Source: Palleronia sediminis
Lineage (GTDB): Bacteria; Pseudomonadota; Alphaproteobacteria; Rhodobacterales; Rhodobacteraceae
Reading direction: 5' to 3'
NCBI RefSeq assembly: GCF_004358695.1
Contig: NZ_SNAA01000021.1
Coordinates: 1-51,166 of the forward strand
DNA: 51,166 bases
Shown: positions 51,099 to 51,166 of the stretch, in pieces
Position numbering within the stretch: position 1 is the stretch's first letter
Layout: each line of letters opens with the position of its first letter
The notes under the pieces: generated by a model
Told to the model about the DNA's origin: nothing
Database searches by the model: none
What the model saw: the letters and a program-made list of their open reading frames with translations, nothing else
Program-made: the position numbers and the translations under genes

Positions 51099-51166
51099 GA
51101 CGAAGAATCAATGAGTTAGGCTGAGCGCAAGGTGCAATCCGCGCGGATTTTGTCGTCACACGTCAT

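Noticed and set aside
1-51166. CRISPR arrays, insertion sequences, prophage or toxin-antitoxin genes
   Set aside because: No regularly spaced repeats, transposase motifs, terminal inverted repeats or such gene pairs were seen on either strand.

Overview
The window is a GC-rich (roughly two-thirds G+C) alphaproteobacterial chromosome segment. Gene content and order point to the Rhodobacteraceae: a uvrC-pgsA-moaD-moaE operon, a hemD / mitofilin-like / HemY-N run, a minimal motB-flgEKLI flagellar block, and photosynthesis genes including crtA (spheroidene monooxygenase) with twin PpsR/CrtJ boxes. The organism is therefore most likely a purple or aerobic anoxygenic phototroph of the Rhodobacter/Roseobacter type. 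No insertion sequence, prophage, CRISPR array or toxin-antitoxin pair is visible, and nearly every gene is intact. Many neighbours overlap as ATGA, GTGA or TGATG, so translational coupling is the rule.

Layout. (1) 0.4-4.0 kb: minus-strand msrP-msrQ-secreted histidine phosphatase (periplasmic methionine sulfoxide repair), divergent plsY plus a small downstream gene, then a glycine-zipper lipoprotein. (2) 4.1-7.6 kb: minus-strand rsmE-GNAT-membrane protein-gshA. (3) 7.6-10.8 kb: ubiA, then an OmpA-type envelope protein and an overlapping membrane/coiled-coil gene. (4) 10.8-14.4 kb: uvrC-pgsA-moaD-moaE, preceded by a structured 291-bp gap with a consensus DnaA box and a perfect palindrome. (5) 14.4-17.1 kb: sppA, a 54-aa Cys-rich membrane protein, a Ca2+/Na+ exchanger and a FolM/PTR1-like reductase, all head-to-tail. 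(6) 17.2-26.4 kb: AEC transporter, an ABC exporter pair, a BaiN-like flavoprotein, EVE-domain protein, tsaD, hemD, mitofilin-like protein, HemY-N and tRNA-Thr(CGU). (7) 26.5-33.0 kb: a UbiG-like methyltransferase, then motB-flgE-flgK-flgL-flgI.

(8) 33.0-39.9 kb: part of a photosynthesis gene cluster. crtA-bchI-bchD-bchO (minus) and crtI-crtB (plus) diverge from a 106-bp region carrying two perfect TGT-N12-ACA PpsR boxes. They supply the I and D subunits of Mg-chelatase with its accessory hydrolase, and the phytoene synthase, desaturase and keto-oxygenase steps of the spheroidenone pathway. The segment is cut off from the rest of a canonical cluster: flagellar genes lie on one side, and a ferredoxin-NADP-reductase-like gene and housekeeping genes on the other. 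(9) 40.0-42.6 kb: the reductase, a ZapE/AFG1 ATPase and a hexapeptide acetyltransferase.

(10) 42.6-46.2 kb is the most distinctive locus: a Tat-exported flavin amine-oxidase-family protein lies between a triheme membrane-anchored cytochrome c and a monoheme cytochrome c in one operon. This looks like a periplasmic amine or amino-acid dehydrogenase that feeds electrons to the respiratory chain. (11) 46.4-51.2 kb: small GNAT, cardiolipin synthase, MgtE with a structured leader, two small hypothetical genes and an NmrA-type oxidoreductase.
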